From Acidobacteriota bacterium (lineage in GTDB: Bacteria; Acidobacteriota; Terriglobia; Terriglobales; Acidobacteriaceae), in the NCBI GenBank assembly GCA_018268755.1, contig JAFDVW010000007.1, positions 62,001 to 126,000 of the forward strand: a stretch of DNA of 64,000 nt. The letters are read 5' to 3'. The notes under the pieces are model-generated. The model saw nothing but the letters and a program-made list of their open reading frames with translations, searched no databases and was not told the DNA's origin. The translations under genes were made by a program, and so were the position numbers. The number at the start of each line of letters is the position of its first letter. The stretch's first letter is position 1. Shown piece by piece: positions 44,064-51,518 of the stretch.

Positions 44064-45152
44064 TTAAATGACGATTAGTTCCCGGGTCGTAGGGGTCAGA
44101 ACCTTACAGCCTTGCCTGGTGACTACCACCAGGTCTTCGATTCGGACTCCCCATTTTCCGGGGATGTATACGCCGGGCTCGATGGTGATCACCATGCCCG
44201 GCTGCAAGACTTCCCCTTCCCCGGAGGCAATCCGGGGAGGTTCGTGAATCTCTAAGCCTACCCCATGTCCCGTCGAATGCGTAAAAAACTTATCTAACTT
44301 ATTTTTACGCAAGAGGTTACGGGCCACTTCGTCGATCTCACCGACGCCCAAGCCGGGCTTGACCGCTTGCACCGCTGCCTGTTGGGCTTCCAGAACTGCC
44401 TTATACCCGTCCTGAAGCTCCCGCGAGGGCCGCCCCAGGCTCACAGTACGGGTCTGGTCGGAACAATAATCTGCGAGTATAACACCGAAGTCGCAGACCA
44501 CGAATCCGCGGCGGGGTAGGCGGGCCTCGGAAGCCTGCCCGTGGGGCAACGCGGAACGCGCTCCCCCGGCAATAATGGTCGGAAACGACATGCCGGCGGC
44601 CCCGCGCGTGCGCGCCCGGTACTCCATTTCCGCCGCCACTTTGCTCTCTTTCACTCCCGGCCGCAGGACGTCCAGCGCGTACCGGAACAACTCCGCGCCC
44701 AGTTTGGCGGCCTTCTCGATCCGCCGGACTTCTTCCGGCTCCTTCACCATGCGGGCCCTTTCCACCAGCGGGGGGGCGGCCTTCAGCTTCGTCCGCGGGC
44801 CCAGCAGGGAGATCAGACGAGAGCGGCCCGTGACCGTCAGGTGGTCCGCCTCCACCCCCAAATGAAAGGCGCCCCGGGGCGGGCGATGCGCGTTCAGCCA
44901 CTCCGCCGCCGCCAGCAGAGGAGATTTCTGCGCAATGATCACGCGCGCTCCGGCCACTTCCTTCGCCGCCTGCGTCTTGTATCGCCCGTCGCTGAAAAAC
45001 ACACTCTGCTTTTCCAGCACCAGCAGGGCGGCCGCACTGCCAGTGAAGCCGGTGAGATACCGTATGTTGGGAAGATGGATGACAAGCAGAGCGTCCAGCC
45101 CATGGCACGGTAAAGCCGAGCGCAGGGTGGATTGGCGGAACGGATAGTTCAT
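44064..45152 (-). CDS. M24B Xaa-Pro aminopeptidase-like metallopeptidase (about 362 aa)
   Basis: A pita-bread dinuclear-metal peptidase that removes N-terminal residues before proline. The C-terminal domain carries the metal ligands: [18 protein letters not shown] (two Asp), [13 protein letters not shown] (His), [11 protein letters not shown] (Glu) and RIEDLVVV (Glu). I start at ATG 45152 ([10 protein letters not shown]): the longer frame to 45212 starts inside the pilQ terminator. TACACT lies 8 bases before this ATG with no ribosome site, so a leaderless transcript is possible. Confidence 0.88.
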   Translation of the reverse strand: MNYPFRQSTLRSALPCHGLDALLVIHLPNIRYLTGFTGSAAALLVLEKQSVFFSDGRYKTQAAKEVAGARVIIAQKSPLLAAAEWLNAHRPPRGAFHLGVEADHLTVTGRSRLISLLGPRTKLKAAPPLVERARMVKEPEEVRRIEKAAKLGAELFRYALDVLRPGVKESKVAAEMEYRARTRGAAGMSFPTIIAGGARSALPHGQASEARLPRRGFVVCDFGVILADYCSDQTRTVSLGRPSRELQDGYKAVLEAQQAAVQAVKPGLGVGEIDEVARNLLRKNKLDKFFTHSTGHGVGLEIHEPPRIASGEGEVLQPGMVITIEPGVYIPGKWGVRIEDLVVVTRQGCKVLTPTTRELIVI

Positions 45153-45210
45153 GGCCAGCCAGTGTATCAATGATGGGCCCGCCACCGTTGCCTCGGGCCC
45201 CGCATGCGCC

Positions 45211-45265
45211 AAAAAACAAAACCGCCGGCCCTGACGGTTTCTTCAGGGGCCCGGCGGCTTGTCTT
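45211..45265 (-). terminator. Rho-independent terminator after pilQ
   Basis: On the minus strand CCGCCGGGCCCCTGA pairs with TCAGGGCCGGCGG, with a one-base bulge, and is followed by TTTTGTTTTTT. It closes the pilMNOPQ transcript 15-69 bp beyond the pilQ stop. Confidence 0.88.
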
Positions 45266-45279
45266 CGTTCAACTCGTGA

Positions 45280-47319
45280 CTAGGTCTGGATCACACGGGG
45301 CGTGATGAAGAAGATCAACTCCTGGTTGGAAGTTGACACGCTGGTGCGCTTGAACAGGTTCCCCAGCATCGGGATGTTGCCGAGCAGAGGAACTTGCGAG
45401 ACGTTGATCGAGTTCTGGGTTTGGATCACGCCGCCGATCACCACGGTGCCACCGTCGGTGACCAGGACCTGCGTGGTCGCCTGCTGCGTAATCAAGGTCG
45501 GGTTGCCCTGCACGGAACGACCGAAGTCCGGGGTGGTGTTTTCCACGTCCACGTTCAGGAAGATGGTGCCTTCCGAGGTGATCTGCGGAACCACGGTCAG
45601 GCGCAGGAACGCATCCACGTAGGTCACCGTCGGGGGACCACCCAACTGGGCCTGGGTCACGATGGGCACGCGTACACCCTGCTTTACCAGGGCCTGAATG
45701 TTGTTCTGGGTCACGACCCGCGGACGAGACAGAATTTTGAGCAAGCCGCGCGATTCCGCCATGGTCAGGATGGCATCGATGCGGACGTTGCTGCTGGCGT
45801 TGAGGAAGCTCAGGCCGCTGGTCGGCGAGGTCAACCCCAGGTTGGAGAACATCGGGATCTGTGCGCCGGTGGTGCTGCTGGGCGCAGTGGTCCCGATGAT
45901 GGGATATTTCGGAATAATCCCGAAAGTCGAGGTCGGCGAGGTGCCTACGCTGCTGGCGCCGCCGGCCGCGGAGGTGCCGTTACCCCAGCCAAAACCCAAC
46001 TGGCTGCCGATATCGCGGGCGAAGCTGCGAGTAGCCGCCACCACGCGGGCTTCGATTTCCACTTCCTGCGTCTTGCGGTCCAGCTGCGTCAACAGACGAT
46101 CGATCTGCGGAATAACCGCCGGAATATCGTTGATGATGACCGCGTTGGTGCGATCGTCGGAAATCACGTCGCCACGCTGCGAGAGGAACTTCTTCACCGT
46201 CTCGACCACGTCTTTGGAGTGGGCGTAGCTGAGGAAGCGGGTCACCGTGACCTTCTCCACCGCCAGGGCCTCGGCTTCCTGCTGGGCGCGGCGGCCTTCG
46301 GCCTCCTTGCGCAGAGTGTCGACGGTCGCGATGCGAAGCACGTTGCCCTCGAGCTGGCGGGCCAGATCGTTGTTCTTCAGCACGATGTCCAGCGCCTGGT
46401 CCCACGGCACGTCATCCAGCACGATGGTGAGCGTGCCTTTGACGTTGGGATCGAGCACCACGTTCAGACCGCTGATCTCGTGGATCAGGCGGAAGAAGTC
46501 CTTCAGATCAACATCTTTCAGGTTCACCGAGATCGGCTCGCCGGTGTACTTCGGGCCAGAAAGCGACTTCTGCTGCTGCATCTGGGCCTTCTGTTCCGCC
46601 GCGAGATTGACCGCGGGCTGGACCTGTCCGCCCTGCATGGCGGCGCTGGCCGCCGGCGACAGCTCGAAATTCGGCTTTTCCGAGAACCGGGCGGCCGCCA
46701 CCGAAGCGCGCGCCGAGGGTTCTACGGTCTTGCCTTCCGCCGCTTCGTCCTTGGGCTTATAGGACGGCTCGACGAACACAAAATCGCTGGGCTGGGAAGC
46801 GGCCGTCTTCTCGGCCACCGCCACGGGGGCGGGCTGGCTGACCGCAACGGGCTGCGGCACAGCCTTGGGCGCTTCCACGGCAGGTTGCGCCGTGGCTTGC
46901 CGGCTGGCCGAATGCAGCTTCAGCACGATCTTGTCGCCGCTGCTGGGCGCCAGCTCATAGCGAACATTGCGCAGCAGATCGACAACCACCCGGGTCGTGG
47001 GCTTGGTGGCGCCATCGGACCCGATGCGGACGCTTTTCACATCTTCCGTCCCCACCGTAATACGGGACTGAGAGGTGGCCAGCGTGGTATTGGGCAGTTC
47101 CACAACCACGCGGGAGGGCGAGTTCATCTCGCTCAACCGGGGCGATACAGCACCCTGGGCGGTGATTTCCACATCGACCCCATCGGCGCTGCGCACCACG
47201 TTGACCTTATGCAACGCGGCGCGTTGAGTGGCATCCATGCCCGTGTTCTGCGTCTCGGCCGCTGTAACGGAGATAACCATTAGCAGCGGTAGGCATATAC
47301 TCAGCAGTTGCTTTCGCAT
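45280..47319 (-). CDS. pilQ: Type IV pilus secretin PilQ (679 aa)
   Basis: Forms the outer-membrane pore for pilus fibres. ATG 47319 (MRKQLLSICL) has GGGGAGAAG upstream and opens a Sec signal; the frame from 47394 adds a non-signal extension. An AMIN domain (about residues 35-125), a Pro/Ala linker, a secretin short domain (about 270-330; ISVNLKDVDLKDFFRLIHEI), N-domain and C-terminal secretin barrel (about 475-679; VRVPIVTQAQ, LNVDVENTTPD) follow. Length is typical. It ends the pil operon. Confidence 0.93.
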   Translation of the reverse strand: MRKQLLSICLPLLMVISVTAAETQNTGMDATQRAALHKVNVVRSADGVDVEITAQGAVSPRLSEMNSPSRVVVELPNTTLATSQSRITVGTEDVKSVRIGSDGATKPTTRVVVDLLRNVRYELAPSSGDKIVLKLHSASRQATAQPAVEAPKAVPQPVAVSQPAPVAVAEKTAASQPSDFVFVEPSYKPKDEAAEGKTVEPSARASVAAARFSEKPNFELSPAASAAMQGGQVQPAVNLAAEQKAQMQQQKSLSGPKYTGEPISVNLKDVDLKDFFRLIHEISGLNVVLDPNVKGTLTIVLDDVPWDQALDIVLKNNDLARQLEGNVLRIATVDTLRKEAEGRRAQQEAEALAVEKVTVTRFLSYAHSKDVVETVKKFLSQRGDVISDDRTNAVIINDIPAVIPQIDRLLTQLDRKTQEVEIEARVVAATRSFARDIGSQLGFGWGNGTSAAGGASSVGTSPTSTFGIIPKYPIIGTTAPSSTTGAQIPMFSNLGLTSPTSGLSFLNASSNVRIDAILTMAESRGLLKILSRPRVVTQNNIQALVKQGVRVPIVTQAQLGGPPTVTYVDAFLRLTVVPQITSEGTIFLNVDVENTTPDFGRSVQGNPTLITQQATTQVLVTDGGTVVIGGVIQTQNSINVSQVPLLGNIPMLGNLFKRTSVSTSNQELIFFITPRVIQT

Positions 47320-47423
47320 TTCGCTTCTCCCCACGGGCTTGCGCTTGCGCTCGCCCCTGATCGTTCTTGGCATTCCTGGATCTGTTTCTTGCACTTCGGC
47401 CCTTCTAAAAGCTCAAACTTTTC

Positions 47424-48221
47424 TTAAACCGCGGGGGTCGTGATTTTTTTGGTCACTTCCCGGGTAAAGGACTTGCCCAGCTTGTCCTGCAACGTTTCCT
47501 TGAAAATGATGGAATCGCCGGTGATCTTCACCACATATCCGTTGAAGACCGGGTCGTTCTCGCGCAGGAAATAAGCTTTGTTCACGGCGTTGACCACCAC
47601 CGCAATCATGCCGGTGTCGGACTTCACAACGCCCTTGAGAGAAATCTGGTCGACCGCCAGGCAGCGTTTGCCCGTGCTGCATCCCGAACCCGTCATGCTC
47701 CGGGCGACCACCGGGCTTACGAAAGGATCGCGCCGGCCGGTCAGGCTGATGGCTTTGGGAGTTTCCTTTTTCGCGGATTTTTCGAGAGGGTTCTTCTTGC
47801 TCTCGACTTCGACCCGTTCCACCTTCTTGGCCGGCTTCTTGGCCACCGACTTGGCGGGTTTGGCTCCGGCCTGGACCGCAGGCTGGCTGGAGGCACTCTT
47901 GGGGGCCACTTGGGGCGCGGGCTTGGCCGCCACTGGGGCGCTGGCCGCGGGCTTGGCCGCCACTGGGGCGCTGGCCGCGGGCTTGGCGGCCGGCTTGCTG
48001 GCCACTGCGGGCTGGGCTTTAGGCGCAGCCGCGGGCGTGGGCTTCGACACCGCTGCTGGCTTCGCCGATACCGCCGCTGGCTTTGCCGATACCGCCGCTG
48101 GCTTCGCCACCGCGGGCATCGATGCCGCCGGCTTGCCGGGGTGGTTGGCGGCCGCGGGGGTTTGCGCAAATGCGGCCCCCGCCGCCATAGTCAAGAACAA
48201 GATTCCAGTCGTCAGCTTCAT
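47424..48221 (-). CDS. pilP: PilP-like pilus assembly protein with Ala-rich repeat linker (265 aa)
   Basis: A Sec signal (MAAGAAFAQ) precedes a long Ala/Pro/Lys linker with repeats (AVSAKPA three times near residues 43-65; KPAASAPVAA twice near 78-100). The conserved C-terminal part (about 160-265) has ISLTGRRDPFVSPVV and ISLKGVVKSDTGMIAVV, then FLRENDPVFNGYVVKI, the PilP-type small beta domain. PilP normally is an inner-membrane lipoprotein linking PilNO to PilQ; here a lipobox is not seen. Position in the operon supports the assignment. Confidence 0.82.
   Translation of the reverse strand: MKLTTGILFLTMAAGAAFAQTPAAANHPGKPAASMPAVAKPAAVSAKPAAVSAKPAAVSKPTPAAAPKAQPAVASKPAAKPAASAPVAAKPAASAPVAAKPAPQVAPKSASSQPAVQAGAKPAKSVAKKPAKKVERVEVESKKNPLEKSAKKETPKAISLTGRRDPFVSPVVARSMTGSGCSTGKRCLAVDQISLKGVVKSDTGMIAVVVNAVNKAYFLRENDPVFNGYVVKITGDSIIFKETLQDKLGKSFTREVTKKITTPAV
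47917..47976. repeat. 30-bp tandem repeat within pilP
   Basis: A 30-base unit beginning GCGGGCTTGGCCGCC occurs twice head to tail and encodes KPAASAPVAA-type decapeptides. A second coding repeat of 21 bp (GCTGGCTTCGCCGATACCGC type), about three copies, lies at about 48051-48110. Such in-frame repeats can change linker length by slippage. Confidence 0.75.
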
Positions 48222-48230
48222 ACCTGTTTC

Positions 48231-48854
48231 CTACCTTTTCTTGGCCGGTGCGCTGGCTGCAGGAGCCATGTCGTGGCTGAAAAATGTGGTCGCGGTGCAG
48301 GTGGCCACAACGCTCTCATTCGGAGCGTACTGATAGGTACGCTTGGGTTTGGCCTCGGCCGGCTTACGGGTGCTGGCCACCAGCAGGTTGGACACATTCA
48401 CAATGCGTTCCAGCTTGCCGACCCGGTCAAAGAAATTCAGCATGGCGTAATAGGGGCCGTCGAGTTCCACTTCGAAAGGAACTTCCGTGTAGAAATCACG
48501 CGAGGCCACCGGCTTGGCGGTGTAGCGGCGCATTTCCACGCCGGAGCGGATGGCTTCCGCGCTCATCATCTTCATGAAGCCATCGACTTCTTTCTCGTCG
48601 GGAACGATGCGGCGCTCGATTTCCAGCTGCTGCTTCAAATTGGCCAGCTGGCGCTCGATGTCCTTGAGTTTGGGCTGGTAAGACTCCAGCTCCGCGTTTT
48701 CGCGAAGTTTGGCTTCCAGGTTCTGCTGCGCCGTGTCGTTGGCTTCACGCTGGCTCTTGAAGATGGTGAAAAACAGCGCCACACTCACCAGTCCTCCGGC
48801 CAGGACCAGAATGGCCCACTGCTTATAGCCCGGCATTTCGCTGAAGTTTTCCAT
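48231..48854 (-). CDS. pilO: Type IV pilus inner-membrane protein PilO (207 aa)
   Basis: A single N-terminal transmembrane helix (about residues 12-32, WAILVLAGGLVSVALFFTIF) is followed by a coiled coil (about 40-80) and a ferredoxin-like domain (about 95-170; FYTEVPFEVELDGPYYAMLNFF), the PilO layout. It forms the alignment subcomplex with PilN. The 15-bp spacing to pilN and position before pilP fit. Confidence 0.9.
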   Translation of the reverse strand: MENFSEMPGYKQWAILVLAGGLVSVALFFTIFKSQREANDTAQQNLEAKLRENAELESYQPKLKDIERQLANLKQQLEIERRIVPDEKEVDGFMKMMSAEAIRSGVEMRRYTAKPVASRDFYTEVPFEVELDGPYYAMLNFFDRVGKLERIVNVSNLLVASTRKPAEAKPKRTYQYAPNESVVATCTATTFFSHDMAPAASAPAKKR

Positions 48855-48868
48855 AGAATTCCCGCCCC

Positions 48869-49459
48869 TTAGGACTTCCCTTTCTCACAGGTCAGGGTGA
48901 ACTGAAACGCCTGCATGTCCTTGACCTGCTCGTCCTGGTAGGTCTCCTTGATTTCGATGTTCTTGAAGTGGCCGGTCTTCTGCAGGTTGGTGATCAAATT
49001 GGCCACCGCATCGGTGCTCAGGGCCATGCCCTCGATGTCGACGTTGCTGCCCTGGTCCTTCATGGTGTTCAGCCACACCGCTTCGGTGCCGTTCACGGTA
49101 TCGCCGATGGTGCTGAGCAGTTCGACCGGGCCGGCCTGATTGGCGCGCAGCTGGTCAATCACGTCCACGCGACGCTTATAAGCGTCGGCCTGGCGTTGCC
49201 GCTCCAGATAACGGGCCTTGACGTCGGCCAGCTCGCGGTTGCGCTGTTCCGCCACCTGCATCTGGGAGGCGATGTTCTGCCGCTGTTTGTCCAGGCGGAA
49301 CCAGTAGAGGCCGTTGCCCAGACCCACCACCAGCAACAGCACCAGGATTTTCAGCTTAGGAGAGCCGGCATCGCCCACTTCCATGACCGACACGGAAGAC
49401 ACGGCGCCGCCGCGTTTGCTCTTCGGTTTGGGTGCTCCGAGAAGATTGATCCGGATCAT
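48869..49459 (-). CDS. pilN: Type IV pilus inner-membrane protein PilN (196 aa)
   Basis: Opens with the PilM-binding MIRINLLG motif, then a transmembrane helix (about residues 37-53, ILVLLLVVGLGNGLYWF), a coiled coil (about 55-100) and a ferredoxin-like domain (VWLNTMKDQGSNVDIEG). ATG overlaps the pilM stop by ATGA, so it is translationally coupled. It bridges cytoplasmic PilM to PilO. Confidence 0.93.
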   Translation of the reverse strand: MIRINLLGAPKPKSKRGGAVSSVSVMEVGDAGSPKLKILVLLLVVGLGNGLYWFRLDKQRQNIASQMQVAEQRNRELADVKARYLERQRQADAYKRRVDVIDQLRANQAGPVELLSTIGDTVNGTEAVWLNTMKDQGSNVDIEGMALSTDAVANLITNLQKTGHFKNIEIKETYQDEQVKDMQAFQFTLTCEKGKS

Positions 49460-50511
49460 AGCTCTTCAAAACTCCTTAAGGCCAAACCTACTGCCACTGC
49501 CATCTGGCCCGCGTTCTGCGCGATCAGCTCGGCCGCCGGCCCTTCCACGGGAGGGGCGATTTTCTGGAACGGATTGAAAATCTCCACCGGCAACGAGAAC
49601 TCCTGACGCAAGGCCTCCACCAGTCCAGGGACTTTGGAGGATCCGCCCGCCAGGTAAATCTTTTCAATGTGCTCTCCCGCCGCGCTGGCGCGGAAGAAAT
49701 CGAAGGTCTTCTGGATCTCGAGCACGATGATTTCGGTCACCTGCTGCAGGATCGGCGTCTTGGCGTCTTCGCTGACCGTGCCCACCTTGTGGCCCAGCTT
49801 GAGGGCCTCGGCGTCGTCAAAGCTCAGGTCCAGTTCCTTCTGCAGCGAGTCGGTGTATTGATGCCCGCCTACGCTGACGTCGCGGGGAAACAGCGGCGTC
49901 GTGCCCTTCACGATGTTGATGTTCATCACGCTCGCGCCCAGGTTGAGCAGGGCCACCACTTGTCCGGGGGCCGGCTCATAGTTGTATTCGTAGCAGTTCT
50001 GCAGGGCCAGCGCGTCGATGTCCACGATAGCCGGAGTCTTGCCCGCCATCGAGAGTACGTTGGTGTAGTTGAGGATCTTGTCCTTCTTGACCGCGACCAG
50101 CAGAACGTCCATCTGCGGGTTGGCGGCGTCTTCGGAAAGGATCTGGTAGTCCAGGTTCACATCGGCCAGGTCAAAGGGAATGTGCTGGGCCGCTTCCTTC
50201 TGAATGGTCTCGGCCAGTTCCTGGTCGCTCATGGAAGGCAGCGAAATCTTTTTCACGATGACGGAATGCCCGCTCACCGCCGTGGCCACGGCCCGGGACT
50301 TGATCTGGTTTTCGGTGAACAGCTTGGAAATCGCGCTGGAGACGGTGCCCGAATCCACGATCATCGAATCCACCACGATATCCGGAGCCAGGGGCTCCAG
50401 TCCCAGGTGCGCGACTTCGATGCCATTGCGTCCCTTTTTCAGCTCCACGGCCTTGATGCTCGAGGAGCCCACATCCAGACCAACAATTGACTTCGATCCG
50501 AATCCAAACAT
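49456..50511 (-). CDS. pilM: Type IV pilus assembly ATPase-like protein PilM (351 aa)
   Basis: An actin/FtsA-fold cytoplasmic protein that binds the N-terminus of PilN. VGLDVGSSSIKAVEL (residues 9-23) is the phosphate-1 loop, ALLNLGASVMNINIV the phosphate-2 loop, and IYLAGGSSKVPGLVEAL the adenosine motif. It is the first pil structural gene, preceded by an HTH gene 10 bp upstream. Confidence 0.94.
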   Translation of the reverse strand: MFGFGSKSIVGLDVGSSSIKAVELKKGRNGIEVAHLGLEPLAPDIVVDSMIVDSGTVSSAISKLFTENQIKSRAVATAVSGHSVIVKKISLPSMSDQELAETIQKEAAQHIPFDLADVNLDYQILSEDAANPQMDVLLVAVKKDKILNYTNVLSMAGKTPAIVDIDALALQNCYEYNYEPAPGQVVALLNLGASVMNINIVKGTTPLFPRDVSVGGHQYTDSLQKELDLSFDDAEALKLGHKVGTVSEDAKTPILQQVTEIIVLEIQKTFDFFRASAAGEHIEKIYLAGGSSKVPGLVEALRQEFSLPVEIFNPFQKIAPPVEGPAAELIAQNAGQMAVAVGLALRSFEEL

Positions 50512-50521
50512 GTGCCCGCCT

Positions 50522-50758
50522 TTACAGTTGTCCGGCGGCTTTGGCGGCCGCCTTCGGTTTCTTCTTACTTCTCGCTTCCATCTGGTTCGATTTCTCTTCC
50601 ATCCACTGGTCGAGCTTCGATTTCTTGAAGCGCCAGCGATTTCCCAACTTGAAAGCCGGAATTTTCTGTTCGCCCACGTATTTGTAAAGCGTGTCCGGAC
50701 TCACCCCCAGGTACTGCGAGGCCTGGCGAATATTCATGACTTCCCGCGAGTCGGCCAT
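50522..50758 (-). CDS. Excisionase-family HTH DNA-binding protein (78 aa)
   Basis: MNIRQASQYLGVSPDTLYKY is a MerR/excisionase-type helix-turn-helix, followed by IPAFKLGNRWRFKKSKLDQW, the wing that contacts DNA, and a Lys/Ala-rich tail. I start it at ATG 50758, which has AGGA upstream, rather than at 50788. It lies 10 bp before pilM on the same strand, so it is probably co-transcribed with the pil genes and may regulate them. No integrase or phage gene is nearby, so an excision role is unlikely. Confidence 0.85.
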   Translation of the reverse strand: MADSREVMNIRQASQYLGVSPDTLYKYVGEQKIPAFKLGNRWRFKKSKLDQWMEEKSNQMEARSKKKPKAAAKAAGQL

Positions 50759-51039
50759 AGTTCCTGTTCCCGTACTCCCCAGATCCAAACTCTGCTACCG
50801 CGTCTTTCGCGATCGCTCCGCGAACTGGGGAATGAATTCCTCGTAGCAAAGCTGCGTTCGAGTGAGTTTTGGTGTCCCGAGCATATCTCAACCTGAAAAA
50901 ACCGAGGCTCAGCGTGAAACTCCGTGTTTTATGGGGTTTTTTGCGGGTTTTTTGGAAATTACTTTGGGAACATCAGAAAGTCATGTCTATTAGTTGTATC
51001 CAGAGACAAGTAACCACAAGGAATAGCGCACGTTATGCC

Positions 51040-51136
51040 GACCTCAAGGGTGGTCCGCTGGAAAGTAACCAAAGTACCAAGGACGGTACGAAGGTTGTAG
51101 AACGGCAGGGATCGCTCGCCCCTCCCCACAGAGGTC
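51040..51136 (+). ncRNA. Candidate structured RNA domain
   Basis: GACCTC (51040-51045) can pair with GAGGTC (51131-51136). Inside, AACC (51067-51070) pairs with GGTT (51093-51096), and GTACC (51074-51078) with GGTAC (51085-51089), with small internal loops AAA and GAA. These are nested, perfect stems in a gene-free region. I cannot match it to a known riboswitch, 6S, SRP or RNase P. Strand and function are unknown. Confidence 0.25.
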
Positions 51137-51240
51137 CGATGAGGAGAAAGGCTTGAGCTGGTCTTGGCTCTTGGGATGCTTTGGCTGGGCTCTCCGGATG
51201 GACGCCGCCCCCCAGTGCTGGTGAGGTCGTAAAAACAACT

Positions 51241-51272
51241 TGGGGGAAGTGGCCCCCCAGCCACTTCCCCCA
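51241..51272. terminator. Strong 13-bp hairpin without T-tract
   Basis: TGGGGGAAGTGGC (51241-51253) pairs with GCCACTTCCCCCA (51260-51272), leaving loop CCCCCA. No T run follows on either strand, so it is either a rho-independent-like stop, an mRNA stabilising element or a regulatory structure for an RNA in this gap. Confidence 0.4.
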
Positions 51273-51368
51273 TGGGTGTGCATCCTCAACTGGACTCGCC
51301 CTCCCCGACGAACCCAGTTTTCGGATCTACAACGTGCGGTCTAACTGCTGCACGAGGCCTAGGATTAG

Positions 51369-51403
51369 CGAAACTTCGCGGTGGGTCAACGAAACTCGCG
51401 GTG
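51369..51403 (+). promoter_or_regulatory. Direct repeats CGAAACTTCGCGGTG / CGAAACTCGCGGTG, candidate operator
   Basis: Two near-identical 14-15-bp direct repeats start 21 bp apart (51369, 51390), two turns of the helix, about 115 bp upstream of the winged-helix regulator. Winged-helix OmpR/CadC proteins bind direct repeats, so autoregulation is plausible. Confidence 0.4.
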
Positions 51404-51518
51404 AACCTTTCCTTAACCAGCAACTAGCTTATTATCATAATATTACAGAATCTCATGAACTATTGAACCAGGCGTGGTACACTCTGGCTCCTTAAGCTTA
51501 GGAAGCGCTCCTTCTCAA

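Larger units (their letters stand above)
50759..51518. other. Long non-coding stretch between divergent genes
   Basis: 760 bp, the largest gene-free gap in the window. The left part should hold the promoter of the HTH-pil operon (poly-T/A-rich at 50890-50990). The middle holds a structured domain at 51040-51136 and a 13-bp hairpin at 51240-51272. The right part holds direct repeats (51369-51403) and an AT-rich promoter region for the regulator at 51519. No ORF here is convincing. Confidence 0.7.

Noticed and set aside
45394-47283. 629-codon plus-strand frame opposite pilQ
   Set aside because: Shadow of a secretin gene; His/Gly/Arg/Gln-rich low-complexity composition.
50522-50758. Phage or integrative-element remnant
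   Set aside because: Only an excisionase-like HTH is present; no integrase, attachment repeats or phage genes, and it is adjacent to pilM.
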